Of a stretch of 64,000 bases of DNA, positions 25,544-35,271 are shown piece by piece. The notes beneath the pieces were generated by a model, which was not told where the DNA came from, made no database searches, and worked only from the letters and a program-made list of their open reading frames with translations. The stretch's first letter is position 1. Each line of letters opens with the position of its first letter. Position numbers and translations under genes: made by a program. Source of the DNA: SZUA-36 sp963774415 (GTDB taxonomy: Bacteria; Pseudomonadota; Gammaproteobacteria; Xanthomonadales; SZUA-36); NCBI GenBank assembly GCA_963774415.1, contig CAVZEU010000004.1, forward strand, positions 372,001 to 436,000. The letters are read 5' to 3'.

Positions 25544-26380
25544 TCACCAACGGCGGCGGAGGCCCGCGGCCCTGGCGGAAAGTTTTCTCAGCCCGGCCAG
25601 CAGATTCCCTGCGCGCCGTTGACGCGCGGTCAGAAAACCATCGATTTCGGCGGGGCCGAGTTCGCACCACTCGCGCGAGCGGGGAATCTCGTGATGGGCC
25701 GACCACAACACGCCGTTCAGAAGGAACCGGCGCAGGCCCGCCAGCTTCCAGGCCGAATGCGCATCGAGCCCGGTAAACACGAACGACCTGCCGCCGCCCG
25801 GGCGCTCATAGGCCCAGGAGACGATATCCTGGATTCCGCCCCGGGACGAGCCCTGTAGTTTCTTGCCGGACCAGAGCAGCGGCGTAACGCCCCGCATCTC
25901 GTGCGTGAACTGGATATTGCCGAGCCAGCCGTCCCGGGCAGACCACGGCTCGAGGCCCGTTGTGACAGGGTGCTCGGGAAAATCCCGATGCCTGGACTTC
26001 CAATGACCGCGCGATGAAACGCCCGGGACATAGGTCCCACCCAGCCAGGCGGTGCCCGTGTCCGTCAGGGTGGTGGGGAACGCGATTGACTTGTGTATAA
26101 CCACGAGGCCGACCCCCCTGTCGACAGCCCGTTGCAGCCGCTGGATGCGTTCGGGTGATGCGAGGAAACCCTGCTTGCCGCCGCCACCGTCATAAAACAG
26201 GATCGCGGCACAGTCGTCGAGCAGGCGCTCGTCCTGCGGCCAGCCGCCATTGATGACGACGGGATCGATATCCTGCAATCGGCGGAGCAACCCGGCCGCC
26301 AGTGCGCATGCCGCCGCATAATCATGATGGCCTACACGGTCGTTGGTCCGCACCGGACCGGCGATAAGGGCTATTTTCAT
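25544..26380 (-). CDS. ThuA-like glutamine-amidotransferase-fold protein
   Basis: About 278 aa from ATG 26378-26380 (MKIALIAGPVRTND), with GAGAAA upstream. It has the ThuA pattern: an early strand and NDRVGHHDYAAAC, an AILFYDGGGG segment, VGLVVIHKSIAFP, a WLGG segment and a late FVFTGLDAH near a conserved Trp. ThuA-domain proteins are linked to sugar (trehalose) use, but their reaction is unclear. It is convergent with the DUF885-like gene upstream (27-base gap) and shows no signal peptide. Confidence 0.75.
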   Translation of the reverse strand: MKIALIAGPVRTNDRVGHHDYAAACALAAGLLRRLQDIDPVVINGGWPQDERLLDDCAAILFYDGGGGKQGFLASPERIQRLQRAVDRGVGLVVIHKSIAFPTTLTDTGTAWLGGTYVPGVSSRGHWKSRHRDFPEHPVTTGLEPWSARDGWLGNIQFTHEMRGVTPLLWSGKKLQGSSRGGIQDIVSWAYERPGGGRSFVFTGLDAHSAWKLAGLRRFLLNGVLWSAHHEIPRSREWCELGPAEIDGFLTARQRRAGNLLAGLRKLSARAAGLRRRW

Positions 26381-26679
26381 GGGTTTCTCGTTGCTCGGGC
26401 CGGGTTGGATTATAAGCAAATACCAAGCCCGCCCGCCACGAGTCCCGCGGGTCGTTAACAAGCATTTTACGCCAGTAAACAACCATTTCACACGAGCGTG
26501 GGTACACTGACACCGAACTTGTTCGCCTCCACGGAGGTCTGAACATCGTTCAAAAAGGGAAGAGCGCTGATCACCCTGATAAAGATCATTGGCTTCCTCC
26601 GTTGACCGGGCGTTCGCCGTTGCAGTGCACCTGCCAGGGACGAGCGCCTGTTTTTACGAACCTGCAGAGGCCGTGTTCC

Positions 26680-28014
26680 ATGGCGAAAATGAAAGATGGT
26701 TCACCCGGCTTCGTGCTGCGGTTGTTAAAGGCCATGGGTGCAAACGTGATGGTGAAGGCGCTCAGTGGCGCCGCCATCCTATGGCAGTTTCTGCCTGAAG
26801 ACGGGACCTGCGCGTCCTTTATCCACCAGACCTTCTGCAGCGAATGCTGGGTCGAGGGCGGCGAAGTGGGCAGCCTGATCCTGGTTCTCGGGTTCGTCTG
26901 CTGGGCGCCGATGCTGCTGGGTACGGTGGTCTACAACAGCTTTCGCTGCGGGCCGCGGGTCAGACGCCAGCAGGGCAAGACGGTGTTGCGCCAGGTCCGG
27001 GAGCAACTGGGGCTGGCGATTCGCTATGCAGTGCCGTCGCACTGGTACTACATCTTCGAGTTCCATAACGACCAGTACCGTTCTCATGCGCGTGAATACC
27101 TCTACCGCTTCGAAACCAAAACGGGTCTTTACCACATGTTCAGGGATTATTTGTCGTCGCCTGAAACGACGATGGCGCTGAGTGACAAGACCCTGTTCGC
27201 CGTGCGCTGTGAGCAGCACGCGGTGCCGGTCGTTTCCGCCCTCGCCAAGGCCGTTGCCGGTGAGATCGTGCAATTGGACGGAACGCCCGGGTCGTTGCCG
27301 AAACAGAGTTTTTTCCTGAAGGCGAACCGGGGGGCGGGCGGCAGAAGCGCGTCCCGCTGGAGATACGAGCCGCAGGACGGGAAGTACTACGACAGCGACG
27401 GCAATGCCTTCAGCGGGGCGGAGTTGTCAGCGCACGTCAAAAGGCTCTCTTTGTCGGAGGACTATGTCCTGCGCATGCTGGCCGTTAACCACTCCGGGTT
27501 GTCCGACCTCAACCTGGGCGCACTGAACACGGTGCGGGTGCTCACGATCATGAATGAGAGCGGTGAAGCGGAAGTGACGCATGCGGTGCTGCGGATGGCG
27601 AGCAGCGCCAATGTCGTGGTGGACAATTTCCACGCCGGCGGCATCGCGGCCAAGATCGATCTGCAAAGCGGCAGGTTGGGGCAGGCCTCCAACATGGGGC
27701 TGACGGCTGACTCACAATGGTGGGATGCACACCCGGTCACCGGCGGGCAGATCCTGGACAGGGTGCTGCCGTACTGGAACGAGGTGAAGGCGCTCGCCTG
27801 CAAGGCGCACGGCGCCTTTGCCGACCAGGTCGCCATCGGCTGGGACATCGCGGTGCTCGACGACGGTCCCCGACTCGTCGAGGGCAACAAGGGCCCCGAC
27901 CTCGACATCATCCAGCGGATCTACCGCGAACCGGTCGGCAACGGGCGCTTCGGCGAGCTGATGGCGTACCACATCAGACGCGTGCTGGAGACAAAGCGCG
28001 CGGCGGTGGCATGA
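26680..28014 (+). CDS. Sugar-transfer-associated ATP-grasp protein
   Basis: About 444 aa from ATG 26680, with AGAGG upstream. A membrane-spanning segment (SLILVLGFVCWAPMLLGTVV) lies near residue 65. The rest matches the ATP-grasp family linked to sugar transfer: LKANRGAGGRSASRW, LNTVRVLTI, VDNFHAGGIAAKID, HPVTGGQIL and the metal site GWDIAVLDDGPRLVEGNKGP. Such enzymes are thought to ligate an acid to an amine or hydroxyl in surface-glycan pathways. It is coupled to the Kdo-hydroxylase region that follows. Confidence 0.8.
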   Translation: MAKMKDGSPGFVLRLLKAMGANVMVKALSGAAILWQFLPEDGTCASFIHQTFCSECWVEGGEVGSLILVLGFVCWAPMLLGTVVYNSFRCGPRVRRQQGKTVLRQVREQLGLAIRYAVPSHWYYIFEFHNDQYRSHAREYLYRFETKTGLYHMFRDYLSSPETTMALSDKTLFAVRCEQHAVPVVSALAKAVAGEIVQLDGTPGSLPKQSFFLKANRGAGGRSASRWRYEPQDGKYYDSDGNAFSGAELSAHVKRLSLSEDYVLRMLAVNHSGLSDLNLGALNTVRVLTIMNESGEAEVTHAVLRMASSANVVVDNFHAGGIAAKIDLQSGRLGQASNMGLTADSQWWDAHPVTGGQILDRVLPYWNEVKALACKAHGAFADQVAIGWDIAVLDDGPRLVEGNKGPDLDIIQRIYREPVGNGRFGELMAYHIRRVLETKRAAVA

Positions 28015-28082
28015 CGCGGACGCTGCCGCATGCCGGGTCCGGGCACGGTTCCGCCCCCGAATTGGCGCAAGAGGACGTTTGC

Positions 28083-28988
28083 ATGACCGAGGACAGGACC
28101 AGCCTGACCGCAGAGCTGCTGGAAATCGATTTGGCGGCCGAGCCGACTTCGCCTGGAGTTCGGGCCAATGTATTGAAGACGCTGGAGAACGGCGGAATCA
28201 TCTACGTGCCGAAATCCGGCTTCGAACTCAGCGAGCGTGAGCGCGAGATGATCCTGGATTCGAGTGTCACGCTGCCGACGCGCCGGGAACGCGAAAGCCG
28301 CAATGGGCGGCCAACCGTCATCTACGATCCGGAACAGGCAAAAATCCTGAGTCACCGTATCCGGCAACCGGAAAGACGCGAGTTCGAGCTGATGATGGCA
28401 CGCTACAGCGACTGGGCTGAAAAACTGCTGGCCAGGTTGTTGCCCTCCTATGCGCCATCGCTAGTTATCGATCGCCTGACATTTCGTCCCTGCGAGCGGG
28501 CCAAGCCGCAGGGCATGCATGTCGACGCAAGTTACGGCCGGCCGACCGAAGGTCGCGGGATGCTGCGCGTATTCTGCAATATCGACCCGACGGGCCGGCC
28601 GCGTGTTTGGCAGGTCGGCGAACACTTCGAAGCCTTTGCCAATCGGTACCTGGGTTCCGCCAAAATCAGAAAGACCAACCCCGTGGAAAAACTCATGGCG
28701 GGTCTGGGTATCGTCAATGGTCGGCGTACGGCGTATGACCACCTGATGGCGGATATTCGCGGACAGGGCAAAAGGGACACGGCCTTTCAGGCTGGCAGCC
28801 CGCAGCGGGTCGTCGAGTTCCCGGTGGGTTCGGCCTGGATTGCGATTACGGACCTGGTGCTGCACGGCGCGCGCTCCGGTCAATACAGTCTGGATCAAAC
28901 ATTCTTCGTTCCCGCCAGTTGCATGACGGAGCCCGAGAAATCCTCGTTGCGTATTCTCGAACGTCTCAGCGGGGAGAGCCTGGCCTGA
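28083..28988 (+). CDS. kdoO: Kdo hydroxylase (KdoO family)
   Basis: About 301 aa from ATG 28083 with GAGG nine bases upstream; an in-frame ATG at 28011 overlaps the stop of the ATP-grasp gene. The core reads GMHVDASYGRPTEGRGMLRV and NIDPTGRPRVWQVGEHFEAF, the hallmark of the Fe(II)/2OG-dependent Kdo 3-hydroxylases, with the HVD metal-site pair and a distal His in VLHGARSGQYSLDQ. KdoO converts lipid-A-linked Kdo to the hydroxylated form Ko in the cytoplasm. That fits the lipid A genes elsewhere in the window. It is probably co-transcribed with the ATP-grasp gene. Confidence 0.82.
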   Translation: MTEDRTSLTAELLEIDLAAEPTSPGVRANVLKTLENGGIIYVPKSGFELSEREREMILDSSVTLPTRRERESRNGRPTVIYDPEQAKILSHRIRQPERREFELMMARYSDWAEKLLARLLPSYAPSLVIDRLTFRPCERAKPQGMHVDASYGRPTEGRGMLRVFCNIDPTGRPRVWQVGEHFEAFANRYLGSAKIRKTNPVEKLMAGLGIVNGRRTAYDHLMADIRGQGKRDTAFQAGSPQRVVEFPVGSAWIAITDLVLHGARSGQYSLDQTFFVPASCMTEPEKSSLRILERLSGESLA

Positions 28989-29094
28989 GGTTGGCCCAGG
29001 GGGCGGCCGCCCGCGATGTTGCTGTCAGCGCGCCTGTTGACAGGCCCCCTATGCAGGGTAAGCTGGTAACGAACCCGGATCGAGGCCTGCCCAT

Positions 29095-30609
29095 ATGAGC
29101 GTACGCGTCCTGCTGTTGCCGCTGTTGCTGTTGTTTTCATGCCTGGCCAATGCCGGCGCGGACCAGACCACCGCCGAGGTCGTTCAGTGGCGACAGGCCC
29201 ACGAGCAACGGATCGTGGACAGTTTCGCCGAACTCCTCGCCATCCCCAACGTCGCCACCGACCGCGCCAATATCCGCAGGAACGCCGATTACATCGCGGC
29301 GTTGTTCCGGGGCGTCGGCATGGAGAGCGAACTGCTGCAAGTCGAGGACGGCAACCCGGTGGTTTTTGCCGAGAAGAAAATACCCGACGCCCGCCGCACC
29401 CTGATGATCTACGTGCACTACGACGGCCAGCCGGTCAACCCGGACAACTGGGCCAGCCGACCGTGGCAGCCGGTGCTGCGCACCGACATGGTCGAAAACG
29501 GCGGCGAAGAGGTGCCGATGAAGGCCCCGTTCGACCCGAACTGGCGCATCTTCGCGCGCTCGGCCGGGGACGACAAAGCGCCGCTGGCGGCGCTGCATGC
29601 GGCGCTCGAAGGTATGCAGGCGGCCGGGATCGAGCCGACGGTGAACCTCAAGCTCTTCATCGAGGGTGAGGAAGAGGCCGGTTCGCCGAGCTTGCCGCGC
29701 GTGCTCGAGGCCTACCGGGACAAGCTGGCTGCCGACCTGTGGTTGTTCTGCGACGGCCCGGTGCACCAGAGCCGCCGCTGGCAACTGGTTTACGGTGTAC
29801 GCGGCGCCGACGGATTCAGCCTGACCGTGTACGGCCCCAACCGGCCGTTGCACAGCGGCCACTACGGCAACTGGGCGCCCAACCCGATCATGCTGCTGAC
29901 CGAGTTGATCACCAGCATGCGCGCCCCCGACGGCGAGATCCTGGTGGCTGGCTTCAACGACCAGGTGCGCCCGCTGACACAAGCCGAAGAGGCTGCGATC
30001 GCGGCCTCGCCGCCGATGGACGTGTACCTGGCCAACGAGTTCGGTATCGGCGCGCCGGAAACCTCCGACCGCGTCGAACGCGCAATCACGCGTTCGGCGA
30101 TCAACCTGCGCGGAATCCGCGGCGGCGACGTCGGCGCCAGGGCACGCAACGTCATATCGCCGTCGGCGACGGCGTCGATCGGCCTGCGGCTGGTACCGGA
30201 GCAGACCCCGGCCCATTTGCACGCGGCCATCGAGCGCCACATCGAGGCGCAGGGATTCCATGTCATCCACGCCGCCCCGACCGCCGGGGAACGGCGCCGG
30301 TATCGGCGCCTGGCCCGCGTCGACTGGCCGGAAGCCGGTTACCCCGCCTACCGCGCGCCGATGGACAACCCGCTGGCGCAGAAGATTTCGGCCATTCTCA
30401 ACAGGCTGTCGGACAACACGCTGATCCAGACCCCGACCATGGGCGGCAGCCTGCCGCTCTATATCGTCCATGGGATCACGCACAGCCCGATCCTGATCCT
30501 GCCCGTCGCCAACCACGACGACAACCAGCACGGCGCCAACGAGAACCTGCGCCTGAAAAACCTGTGGGATGCCATCGATATCTACGCGGCCGTCCTGAGC
30601 GGGCTGTAG
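29095..30609 (+). CDS. Secreted M20/M28-type dipeptidase-like peptidase
   Basis: The 504-aa protein has a cleavable signal (VRVLLLPLLLLFSCLANAGA) and the M20 zinc ligand set: His-x-Asp in YVHYDGQP, Asp in ARSAGDDKAPLAA, the Glu pair in IEGEEEAGS, Asp in FCDGPV and a late His in NHDDNQHGANE. A dimerisation domain is inserted in the middle. Family members cleave dipeptides or carboxy-terminal residues, and this one should act in the periplasm. It stands alone in its transcript. A perfect palindrome lies about 30 bases after its stop. Confidence 0.88.
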   Translation: MSVRVLLLPLLLLFSCLANAGADQTTAEVVQWRQAHEQRIVDSFAELLAIPNVATDRANIRRNADYIAALFRGVGMESELLQVEDGNPVVFAEKKIPDARRTLMIYVHYDGQPVNPDNWASRPWQPVLRTDMVENGGEEVPMKAPFDPNWRIFARSAGDDKAPLAALHAALEGMQAAGIEPTVNLKLFIEGEEEAGSPSLPRVLEAYRDKLAADLWLFCDGPVHQSRRWQLVYGVRGADGFSLTVYGPNRPLHSGHYGNWAPNPIMLLTELITSMRAPDGEILVAGFNDQVRPLTQAEEAAIAASPPMDVYLANEFGIGAPETSDRVERAITRSAINLRGIRGGDVGARARNVISPSATASIGLRLVPEQTPAHLHAAIERHIEAQGFHVIHAAPTAGERRRYRRLARVDWPEAGYPAYRAPMDNPLAQKISAILNRLSDNTLIQTPTMGGSLPLYIVHGITHSPILILPVANHDDNQHGANENLRLKNLWDAIDIYAAVLSGL

Positions 30610-30637
30610 AAAGTCTCAGGTAACGGGGCGCCAGGTG

Positions 30638-30659
30638 CAATTACTCGGCCGAGTGATTG
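30638..30659 (+). other. Near-perfect palindrome after the M20 peptidase gene
   Basis: CAATTACTCGGCCGAGTGATTG is a 22-base near-perfect palindrome with ACTCGGCCGAGT at its centre. It lies 29 bases after the peptidase stop and about 150 bases before the next gene. No T tract follows, so it is a weak terminator candidate. It could equally be an operator for the downstream membrane-protein gene. Confidence 0.4.
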
Positions 30660-30805
30660 AGCCTGACCCTGATTCCGGACCCCCACTCGAACTTTTGCCC
30701 GGCCTTTCCTGCAAGCGCTGGAGATTGACCTATACTTGATGTCGATTGTCTTTTGGGGAAGTAAAAGCCGGCTTAATAAAGCTAAACACACAAGGATAAG
30801 ACGCG

Positions 30806-31189
30806 ATGAAAAATATTGATCGGCTGTTTGTTTTGACGGGCGTGATATTCCTGCTGATCGGCCTGGCGCTCGGTTTGAAGATGTCGATGACGCAGAATTT
30901 CGCCATGCGCGACCTGCACGCCCACCTGAACCTGCTGGGATTTGTTCTGATGACGCTGTTCGGGCTGTGTTACCGCGCCTGGCCAAGAATGCAGGAGGGC
31001 GGCCTGGCGACCGTGCATTACCTGCTGCACACGGTCACGGTCGCCGCGGCGCTGGGCATGTTCTACCTGGTTCTGAGCAATGTGGACCTGGGCCCGAAGC
31101 TGGGCCCGATCATGGATTTCATCCTGATGGGCACCTACCTGGGTGTTTTGATATTCGCCTACCTGGTGCTAACGCGCGCACGGGATTAG
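30806..31189 (+). CDS. Four-helix haem-copper-oxidase-like membrane protein
   Basis: The 127-aa protein has four hydrophobic segments and an N-terminal half that resembles the start of cytochrome oxidase or NorB subunit I, including the histidine pair in DLHAHLNLLGFV near residue 38. The remaining helices lack the full haem and copper ligand set, so it is not an oxidase catalytic subunit. Small proteins of this type are found alone in many marine proteobacteria. The ribosome-binding site AAGGA lies 10 bases upstream. It converges on the ABC transporter gene. Confidence 0.6.
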   Translation: MKNIDRLFVLTGVIFLLIGLALGLKMSMTQNFAMRDLHAHLNLLGFVLMTLFGLCYRAWPRMQEGGLATVHYLLHTVTVAAALGMFYLVLSNVDLGPKLGPIMDFILMGTYLGVLIFAYLVLTRARD

Positions 31190-31194
31190 CCGCA

Positions 31195-33039
31195 CTACCG
31201 ATAACCGGCCGCCTGCAGCGAGAACAGCCGGGCGTAATGGCCGTCGAGCGCCATCAGTTGCTCGTGGCTGCCGCGCTCGATGATGCTGCCGTTCTCGATG
31301 ACGACGATCTGGCTGGCCATGCGCACCGTCGAGAAGCGGTGCGAGATCAGGATGGCGATACGGTTTTTCGTCAGTTGGCGGAAATGCTCGAAGATCGTCG
31401 CCTCGGCGGCCGCGTCCATCGACGCGGTCGGCTCGTCCAGCACCAGGATGTCGGCGCCGCTGCGCATGAACGCGCGTGACAGGGCGATTTTCTGCCACTG
31501 TCCGCCGGACAGTTCCATGCCGTTTTTGAACCACTTGCCGAGTTGGGTGGCGTAGCCTGACGGTAATCCCTCTATGAGTGCGTCCGCCATGCCCTTGGCA
31601 GCCGCGTCGCGCCAGCGCGGCTCGTCCTCGAAGTAACGCACGTCGCCGACGCCGATGTTCTCGCCGACCAGGAACTGGTAACGCGAAAAATCCTGGAAGA
31701 TCACCCCGATGCGCTGGCGCAGCGTGCCCTCGTCCCACTCCCTGAGGTCGAGACCGTCGAGCAGAATGCGGCCCGAATCGGGGTCGTAGAGCCGCGTCAG
31801 CAACTTGATCAGCGTGGTTTTGCCGGAACCGTTCTCACCCACCAGCGCCAGCGATTCGCCGGGCTTGATGTGCAGGTTGATGTCCCTGAGTGCGGGTTCG
31901 CTGGCGCCGGGGTAGGTGAAGCTGACGGCCTCGAAGCGCACGCCGTCGGCCGGCCGCGGGCCGCGCGCCTGGCCCGGCCCGGCGTGCTTCACCGGGGTTT
32001 CGAGGTATTCGTACAGCGTGGACAGGTACAGGTTGTCCTCGTACATGCCGCCGATGGCCGAGAGGATGGCCGAGACCGCCGACTGGCCCTGGCGGAACAG
32101 CATCAGGTACATCGTCATCTGGCCCAGCGTGATGCGCGCGGCAACCGCGGCGACGGCGATCCAGGCATAGGCGCCGTAGAGCGCGCCGGTGCCGACCAGG
32201 CCAAGGGCGAAACCCCAGCCTTCGCGGCGGATCGCCAGCGAGCGGTCGGCCCGGTACAGGCGCCGGTAGATATCGCGGTAGCGCTCGAGCAGCAGCGGGC
32301 CGAGCCCGAACAGCTTGACTTCCTTGACGTTGTCCTCGCGCGCGATCACGGTCTCGAGGTAGAGCTGCATGCGCGTTTCCGGCGAACGCCAGCGAAACAG
32401 GCTGAAAGCCTCACCTGAAAAGCGGGTCTCGGCGATAAACACCGGCAGACCGGCCAGCACCAGGATCAGCACGGTCCAGGGCGAGAATTGCACCAGCAGC
32501 ACGCCGTAACTGACCAGCGAGATCATGTTCTGGCCGAGGCCGAAGGTGCGGTTGATCAGCGACAACGGCCGGCTCGACGCCTCCCGCCGCGCCCGGGTGA
32601 GCTTGTCGTAGAATTCAGAATCCTCGAACTGGGCCAGTTCCAGGCCCAGGGCTTTTTCCAGGATCATTTCGTTGACGCGCTGGCCCAGTTGCGCGCGCAA
32701 CAGCGACTGGCACAGCGCAATCCCGCGTTGCGCACCGGCCAGGGCGACGACGATCAGACCCTCGGCGGCGATCAGCAGGAAAACACGGCTCATGTCGGTG
32801 ACGCCGTTGTCCTGCGCCACCTTGATGGCCGCCAGCACCGCGTCGATGATCAGGGCGCCGATATAGGCCATCGCCGCCGGCAGCACGCCGGCCAGTAGCG
32901 TCAGCGCGGCGAAGGCCACGGTCAGGCGGGGATTGGTGCTCCAAACCAGGTGCAGTGCGCGGCGGCCGTAGCGGAACACGCCGAAAAAACCACGCAGCGT
33001 GGCGTCGGGCGGCGGTCCGGGCGGGTTGAAATGTGCCAT
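31195..33039 (-). CDS. ABC transporter, fused permease and ATPase
   Basis: The 614-aa half-transporter has about six membrane segments in residues 30-320 and an ATPase domain from about 360 with Walker A GENGSGKTTLIKLL, signature ELSGGQWQKIALSRA and Walker B DILVLDEPTAS. The architecture is that of exporter-type ABC proteins, which dimerise to pump lipids, peptides or glycans outwards. No adjacent substrate gene identifies its cargo. It is the last gene of a minus-strand pair with the TPR protein and starts 60 bases after that gene ends. Confidence 0.88.
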   Translation of the reverse strand: MAHFNPPGPPPDATLRGFFGVFRYGRRALHLVWSTNPRLTVAFAALTLLAGVLPAAMAYIGALIIDAVLAAIKVAQDNGVTDMSRVFLLIAAEGLIVVALAGAQRGIALCQSLLRAQLGQRVNEMILEKALGLELAQFEDSEFYDKLTRARREASSRPLSLINRTFGLGQNMISLVSYGVLLVQFSPWTVLILVLAGLPVFIAETRFSGEAFSLFRWRSPETRMQLYLETVIAREDNVKEVKLFGLGPLLLERYRDIYRRLYRADRSLAIRREGWGFALGLVGTGALYGAYAWIAVAAVAARITLGQMTMYLMLFRQGQSAVSAILSAIGGMYEDNLYLSTLYEYLETPVKHAGPGQARGPRPADGVRFEAVSFTYPGASEPALRDINLHIKPGESLALVGENGSGKTTLIKLLTRLYDPDSGRILLDGLDLREWDEGTLRQRIGVIFQDFSRYQFLVGENIGVGDVRYFEDEPRWRDAAAKGMADALIEGLPSGYATQLGKWFKNGMELSGGQWQKIALSRAFMRSGADILVLDEPTASMDAAAEATIFEHFRQLTKNRIAILISHRFSTVRMASQIVVIENGSIIERGSHEQLMALDGHYARLFSLQAAGYR

Positions 33040-33065
33040 GCGCGAATTTTATGGTTTTATGGAGC

Positions 33066-33095
33066 CAGGTTGAATTTTTTCAGAAATTCAACCTG
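33066..33095 (-). terminator. 12-bp hairpin between the TPR gene and the ABC gene
   Basis: CAGGTTGAATTT at 33066-33077 and AAATTCAACCTG at 33084-33095 form a perfect 12-bp stem with a six-base loop, starting five bases after the TPR gene stop. No run of T follows on the minus strand, so it is not a textbook intrinsic terminator. A transcript-processing or partial terminator role is plausible. Confidence 0.45.
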
Positions 33096-33099
33096 ACCG

Positions 33100-34932
33100 T
33101 TAATCTGACGGGTGCCGCCACTTCTCCAGCAAGGCCTCGAATCGGGGCTCGCCGCGCAGCGGGTCAAGATAGGCGTCCGCGTTGGTCCGGACGAAGCCGG
33201 AGTCGCCGATATCCCAGGCGTGCTGCAGGGCGTCGAGGGCCCTTTCCGTTTGGCCCCACTGGGCCAAGATCTGTGCGTATTGATAGGCGGCGACCTCACC
33301 CTTGACGTGGGACAGGTCATCAAAGGCCCGTTGCGCCTTGTCCTGCTGGCCCAGCTTGTTATAGGCGATGGCCAGGCCGGTATAGTGGAGAAAATCAAGC
33401 GGCTCCCTGGCGAAGAGGTCCCTGGCCCTGGCGTAGGCCTGCCGGTGCTGCAGCAGGCAGGTACCCAGCATATAATTCACGCGGGGCGCCCCGGGCACCA
33501 GGCTGAGTGCGCGTTTGGCGATGTCCTCCGCGTCCTCGCAGCGGCCCAGTCCCACGTTCGCGGACATCACTCCAGTCAGGGCCGCCAGGTTCAGCGGGTC
33601 GCGCACCAGCGCCTGCTGGGCGTAATCGAGTTGTTCGCTTTTTCTGCCCAACAGACCCAGCAGCCCGGCCATCGAGTGCAAGGCGCTCATATTGCCCGGG
33701 CTCAGGCTCAAGGCCCTCTTGTAAGCGGCCTCGGACTCGGACCAGTGCATCCCCATTTGGGCCACGCGTCCCAAGGCCACCTGGCCTTCCGGCAGTTGCG
33801 GGTCCGTGGCGGTCACTTGATCGGCCAGTTCACGCAATCGGGGAATGCTTTTCTTGTAATCGACAGCGCCATTGCGCCGCCTGAAATCCAGGACCTCGAA
33901 CTGTCCGAACAGGGCGAGCGCGAACTTCGGGTCGAGATCCAGCGCCTGCTGGAACAGCGCGTCGGCCCGGTCCTGTACCTGCTCGTCGTCTGCGTTGCGG
34001 ACAAACAGGTAGCGTCCCTGCAGGTAGGCTTCGTAAGCCTTGGTGTTTTTGGTGCCGACATGGACCAGCGGCTCCGGTTTCTTCTGCAACAGGGTCCTGG
34101 TGAGTTCCGCGGCGACGGTGGCGGCGATCTCTTCCTGGATCGCGAAAATATCGTCCAGGTCGCGATCGAAGGTATCGGACCAGAGGTGGTATCCGTCCTC
34201 GGACTTGACCAGTTGCGCGGTGATGCGCACGCGGTTGCCGGCCTTGCGGACGCTGCCCTCGAGGACATTGGCCACGCCCAGTTCGTGCCCGATCTCCCTG
34301 AGGTCGACATTTTTCCCCTTGAAGGCGAACGAGGAGGTGCGCCCGGTCACCTTCAGTCCCTTGACGCGCGCCAGCGCGTTCAGCAGTTCCTCGGTCAGGC
34401 CATCGGAAAAATACTCGTTCTCCCTGTCGTCGGACATGTTGACGAAGGGCAGCACGGCGATCGATTTTTCGGGCTCGAGCGCTGGTGAAATACGCTGCTT
34501 CTCCGCCGTGACGGGCCGGCCGGCGGGTGCCGCGTCGCGCGCTGTGCGCAGGATGAACTTGTCAAACGCGAAATAGGCCAGCGCAATGACCAGTACAGCG
34601 GTGATCAGGTGGTTGAGTTTGCGGCCGGTTTGCGGGGTGATCGATTCTGCCGGGTCGACTTCGGTTTCACGTTTCAGGCCCTCGGGTGTCAATTCGAAGG
34701 CCCAGGCGAAGAACAAGGCGAACGGCAGGCCGGTTGCCAGCAGCACCAGTACGGTCTTCATCACCCATGCGGGTGTGCCGAAACTTTCGAATACGACTTG
34801 CAACACCTGCGTCACCAGCCATGCGGTCACGACGTAGGCGGTGCCCACCTTGAAGACGTTACGGCGCTTTAATTCGCTGAATAAGGACAATGGTCGTTTT
34901 CCGGGCAGCGGCTCTGGCGACCAAGCGTACAT
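33100..34932 (-). CDS. Membrane-anchored TolB/FlgO-like and TPR protein
   Basis: The 610-aa protein has three hydrophobic segments near residues 30-130 (TAYVVTAWLVTQVLQVVF; VLVLLATGLPFALFFAWAF; LITAVLVIALAYFAF). A TolB/FlgO-type segment IAVLPFVNMSDDRENEYFSD and LEGSVRKAGNRVRITAQLV follow, and TPR-like repeats fill the second half. Proteins of this form often occur as adenylate-cyclase-like or CadC-like regulators with the effector domain replaced; here no DNA-binding or cyclase domain is seen. A TTG start at 34890 (LSLFSELKRRN) would match the usual family N-terminus. Confidence 0.75.
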   Translation of the reverse strand: MYAWSPEPLPGKRPLSLFSELKRRNVFKVGTAYVVTAWLVTQVLQVVFESFGTPAWVMKTVLVLLATGLPFALFFAWAFELTPEGLKRETEVDPAESITPQTGRKLNHLITAVLVIALAYFAFDKFILRTARDAAPAGRPVTAEKQRISPALEPEKSIAVLPFVNMSDDRENEYFSDGLTEELLNALARVKGLKVTGRTSSFAFKGKNVDLREIGHELGVANVLEGSVRKAGNRVRITAQLVKSEDGYHLWSDTFDRDLDDIFAIQEEIAATVAAELTRTLLQKKPEPLVHVGTKNTKAYEAYLQGRYLFVRNADDEQVQDRADALFQQALDLDPKFALALFGQFEVLDFRRRNGAVDYKKSIPRLRELADQVTATDPQLPEGQVALGRVAQMGMHWSESEAAYKRALSLSPGNMSALHSMAGLLGLLGRKSEQLDYAQQALVRDPLNLAALTGVMSANVGLGRCEDAEDIAKRALSLVPGAPRVNYMLGTCLLQHRQAYARARDLFAREPLDFLHYTGLAIAYNKLGQQDKAQRAFDDLSHVKGEVAAYQYAQILAQWGQTERALDALQHAWDIGDSGFVRTNADAYLDPLRGEPRFEALLEKWRHPSD

Positions 34933-35271
34933 GAAATATGCATGCAGAAGAAACTATTGCTCAAATGGGGTGATCAAACGGTTCGATCAAATGGGGTTGG
35001 CGCAAAGGCGAAAGTTTTCCTTCTGCTATCGATCATTCCCTGTTTTGTTCTATTCCTTTTAACCGGGCGCCATCACCTCCCATCACGCCTGGAAAGAACA
35101 AGCGTCGGTCATTGCCGGTAGACTCACCGATGACGGTTTGCGCAATATCGAAGTCAGACAGCCCCGCGCGTGCACCCGGGAGGGTGGAAAGCGCGACGAC
35201 TGCCAGGCCCTCATCGGGCCGGTAACAGGCCCAGGCGTCGTCGACGATTTGCGGACTCGACGCGAAGAAAA

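Noticed and set aside
30724..30745. Possible ANR/FNR box (TTGAT-like) before the small membrane-protein gene
   Set aside because: Only one half-site matches; the second half does not fit ATCAA.
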